Positions 7,399 through 8,165 of a DNA stretch of 8,165 nucleotides are shown here, piece after piece. The DNA is taken from NCBI GenBank assembly GCA_902773035.1, contig CACYDB010000037.1, positions 1-8,165 on the forward strand, given 5' to 3'. Each line of letters opens with the position of its first letter. The stretch's first letter is position 1. The stretch comes from an uncultured Ruminococcus sp. (GTDB lineage: Bacteria > Bacillota > Clostridia > Oscillospirales > Acutalibacteraceae). The notes beneath the pieces were generated by a model that saw only the letters and a list, made by a program, of their open reading frames with translations, did not search any database and was not told the origin of the DNA. The translations under genes and the position numbers were made by a program.

Positions 7399-7445
7399 AA
7401 AGCTTCCCTGAAGCCGCTTATTACGGCGGTTCAGGGGAGCTTTTT
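7399..7445 (+). terminator. Intrinsic terminator of rmuC
   Basis: AAAGCT-T-CCCTGAA pairs with TTCAGGG-G-AGCTTT through a T-G wobble. The stem extends by CCG/CGG past a one-base bulge, and a run of Ts (7441-7445) follows. It begins 14 bases after the rmuC stop. Confidence 0.88.
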
Positions 7446-7454
7446 GCGTAATTT

Positions 7455-7481
7455 AAAAAATCTTGAAAAAATATTAAAAAA
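7455..7481 (+). promoter_or_regulatory. Phased A-tracts (candidate UP element / bent DNA)
   Basis: Three A6 runs begin at 7455, 7466 and 7476, that is 11 and 10 bases apart, or one helical turn each. They end just upstream of the -35 box at 7486. Such in-phase A-tracts are known to curve DNA and to raise promoter strength. The effect here is inferred. Confidence 0.65.
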
Positions 7482-7485
7482 GGGG

Positions 7486-7514
7486 TTGACAAACCGAAAT
7501 CTATATGTTATATT
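7486..7514 (+). promoter_or_regulatory. Near-consensus promoter of the small secreted protein gene
   Basis: A perfect -35 box TTGACA (7486-7491), a 17-base spacer, and a -10 box TATATT (7509-7514) with an extended TG at 7506-7507. The transcript should start near 7521, giving a leader of about 59 bases. This is the strongest promoter in the window. Confidence 0.88.
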
Positions 7515-7526
7515 AATGGCACAACA

Positions 7527-7550
7527 GGTTAATCAATCAACTAATTAACC
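7527..7550 (+). repeat. Inverted repeat in the 5' leader (candidate operator or leader stem)
   Basis: GGTTAAT (7527-7533) and ATTAACC (7544-7550) form a perfect 7-bp inverted repeat with a 10-base spacer. It begins about 6 bases after the predicted transcript start. It could be a repressor site or an mRNA 5' stem. The sequence alone does not decide between them. Confidence 0.5.
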
Positions 7551-7579
7551 AAATAATCAAAACAGAGAGGGACTTAAAA

Positions 7580-8026
7580 ATGACAAACACAAAGAAAACA
7601 ACAGGAAAAGTAATCGCAACAGTACTCGCGCTCGTAATCGCTTTATCATCGCTCAGCCTTATCGCCGCATCATCGGTATCGGCTCTTTCATATGGGGGCT
7701 CGGCTCAGGGCAACGCGGATCAAAAGACATTCGTATCTGTTATCGACAAAACAAAGGATATGAACACAACCGCCAAGGCTTACTACTTCAAGGCTCTCGG
7801 CAAGACAAAGAAGGGTTACGACTGGACATACAAGACAAACAATGATATCTTCACAGTAAAGTGCAAATACGACTTCGACGCTCACAAGTACACCTTCAAG
7901 ATCACAGGCAAGGCAAAGGGAACAGCTAAGATCAAGCTTTGCTACAAGCAGAATGACTCAACTTGGGTAAAGGTTCCCATGACAATCAAGGTAGATGCTC
8001 AGAAGAACATCACAAGAGTCGCCTGA
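7580..8026 (+). CDS. Small secreted protein of unknown function, beta-sandwich-like
   Basis: 148 residues from the ATG at 7580, preceded by GAGAGGGA (7565-7572). A signal peptide (MTNTKKTTGKVIATVLALVIALS...) ends near Ala35 (SSVSA), leaving a mature protein of about 113 residues that is rich in Lys, Thr and Tyr. The mature part has alternating hydrophobic strands: AYYFKAL (67-73), GYDWTY (79-84), FTVKCKY (91-97), YTFKITG (104-110), GTAKIKLCYK (114-123) and WVKVPMTIKVD (129-139). This pattern fits an immunoglobulin-like fold. The order GYxW, then FxITGxxxGxxxIxLxY, faintly resembles chagasin-type protease inhibitors or bacterial Ig-like domains, but I cannot assign a family. Cys95 and Cys121 could form a disulphide. 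Of 19 Thr codons, 16 are ACA, unlike the neighbours, which suggests selection for high expression together with the very strong promoter. It has its own terminator. Confidence 0.85.
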   Translation: MTNTKKTTGKVIATVLALVIALSSLSLIAASSVSALSYGGSAQGNADQKTFVSVIDKTKDMNTTAKAYYFKALGKTKKGYDWTYKTNNDIFTVKCKYDFDAHKYTFKITGKAKGTAKIKLCYKQNDSTWVKVPMTIKVDAQKNITRVA

Positions 8027-8060
8027 TTAAATCAAAAAGAAATTTCTGAATAAAAATTTT

Positions 8061-8095
8061 ACCTCTGCCAATAATAACGGCAGAGGTGATTTTTT
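8061..8095 (+). terminator. Intrinsic terminator overlapping the next gene's ribosome-binding site
   Basis: ACCTCTGCC (8061-8069) and GGCAGAGGT (8079-8087) form a perfect 9-bp stem with a 9-base loop, followed by GATTTTTT. It lies 34 bases after the stop of the small secreted protein. The 3' arm and the first tail bases also read GAGGTGAT, a ribosome-binding site. Confidence 0.85.
8083..8090 (+). promoter_or_regulatory. Strong ribosome-binding site inside the terminator arm
   Basis: GAGGTGAT matches eight bases in a row of the ideal site complementary to the 16S rRNA 3' end. It sits 5 bases before the ATG at 8096. Five of its bases (8083-8087) are paired when the terminator hairpin forms, so translation of the next gene would be blocked unless the stem is opened or absent. 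Confidence 0.65.
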
Positions 8096-8165
8096 ATGAA
8101 CAGATATTCAGATAAGCCGCCGCGCAGCAAGCGTGAGAAGGCAGGCTTTTACACAGCGCTTTCAG
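8096..8165 (+). CDS. Start of an unidentified protein (3' partial)
   Basis: An ATG at 8096 opens a frame to the window edge, giving 23 residues (MNRYSDKPPRSKREKAGFYT, then ALS). The start is basic and polar and turns hydrophobic at the edge (AGFYTALS), which would suit a cytoplasmic tail before a membrane anchor. The good ribosome-binding site and correct spacing support a real gene. Too little is visible to name it. No separate promoter is evident upstream. Confidence 0.6.
   Translation, partial: MNRYSDKPPRSKREKAGFYTALS

Noticed and set aside
1..8165. Defence system, mobile element, CRISPR array, tRNA or rRNA
   Set aside because: I found no transposase, integrase, spaced direct repeats, cloverleaf or rRNA-like sequence. 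RmuC has a nuclease-like core but is a widespread housekeeping protein and has no defence partners here.

Overview
The window looks like chromosomal DNA from a low-to-moderate GC Firmicute, most plausibly a Clostridia/Ruminococcus-like gut or rumen bacterium. This rests on strong AGGAGG-type Shine-Dalgarno sites, sigma-A type promoters with 17-base spacers and extended -10 elements, a potABCD polyamine-transport operon in Firmicute order, a lipoprotein-type PotD, and Lys/Thr-rich secreted proteins. No taxonomic marker gene is present, so this is inference.

Layout. (1) Positions 1-3851, plus strand: a tightly packed potA-potB-potC-potD operon. PotA lacks its N-terminus because the window starts inside it. 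The potA/potB and potB/potC stops and starts overlap by 4 bases each, and potD follows potC after 16 bases. Together they form an ABC importer for spermidine/putrescine: one ATPase, two permeases and a lipid-anchored binding protein. (2) Positions 3856-3923: two hairpins in the convergent gap between potD and the next gene. (3) Positions 3930-5990, minus strand: a secreted right-handed beta-helix protein of 686 residues with a C-terminal fibronectin-like module, probably acting on a polysaccharide. (4) Positions 5991-6112: a compact divergent promoter region whose two -35 boxes lie 12 bases apart. (5) Positions 6113-7384, plus strand: rmuC, a membrane-anchored coiled-coil protein with a nuclease-like domain, ending in a strong terminator. 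(6) Positions 7446-7579: a near-consensus promoter with helically phased A-tracts and a 5'-leader inverted repeat, driving (7) a small secreted protein of unknown function (7580-8026) with strongly biased codon use. (8) A terminator hairpin whose 3' arm also carries the Shine-Dalgarno site of a further gene that begins at 8096 and runs off the window.

Most of this is ordinary housekeeping and secretion biology, and I see no evidence of a defence island, mobile element, CRISPR array or RNA gene. The parts most worth a second look are the small secreted protein and its promoter, the uncharacterised beta-helix enzyme candidate, the terminator/ribosome-binding-site overlap near the right edge, and the duplicated C-terminal module of PotA. 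No gap between genes exceeds 200 bases.
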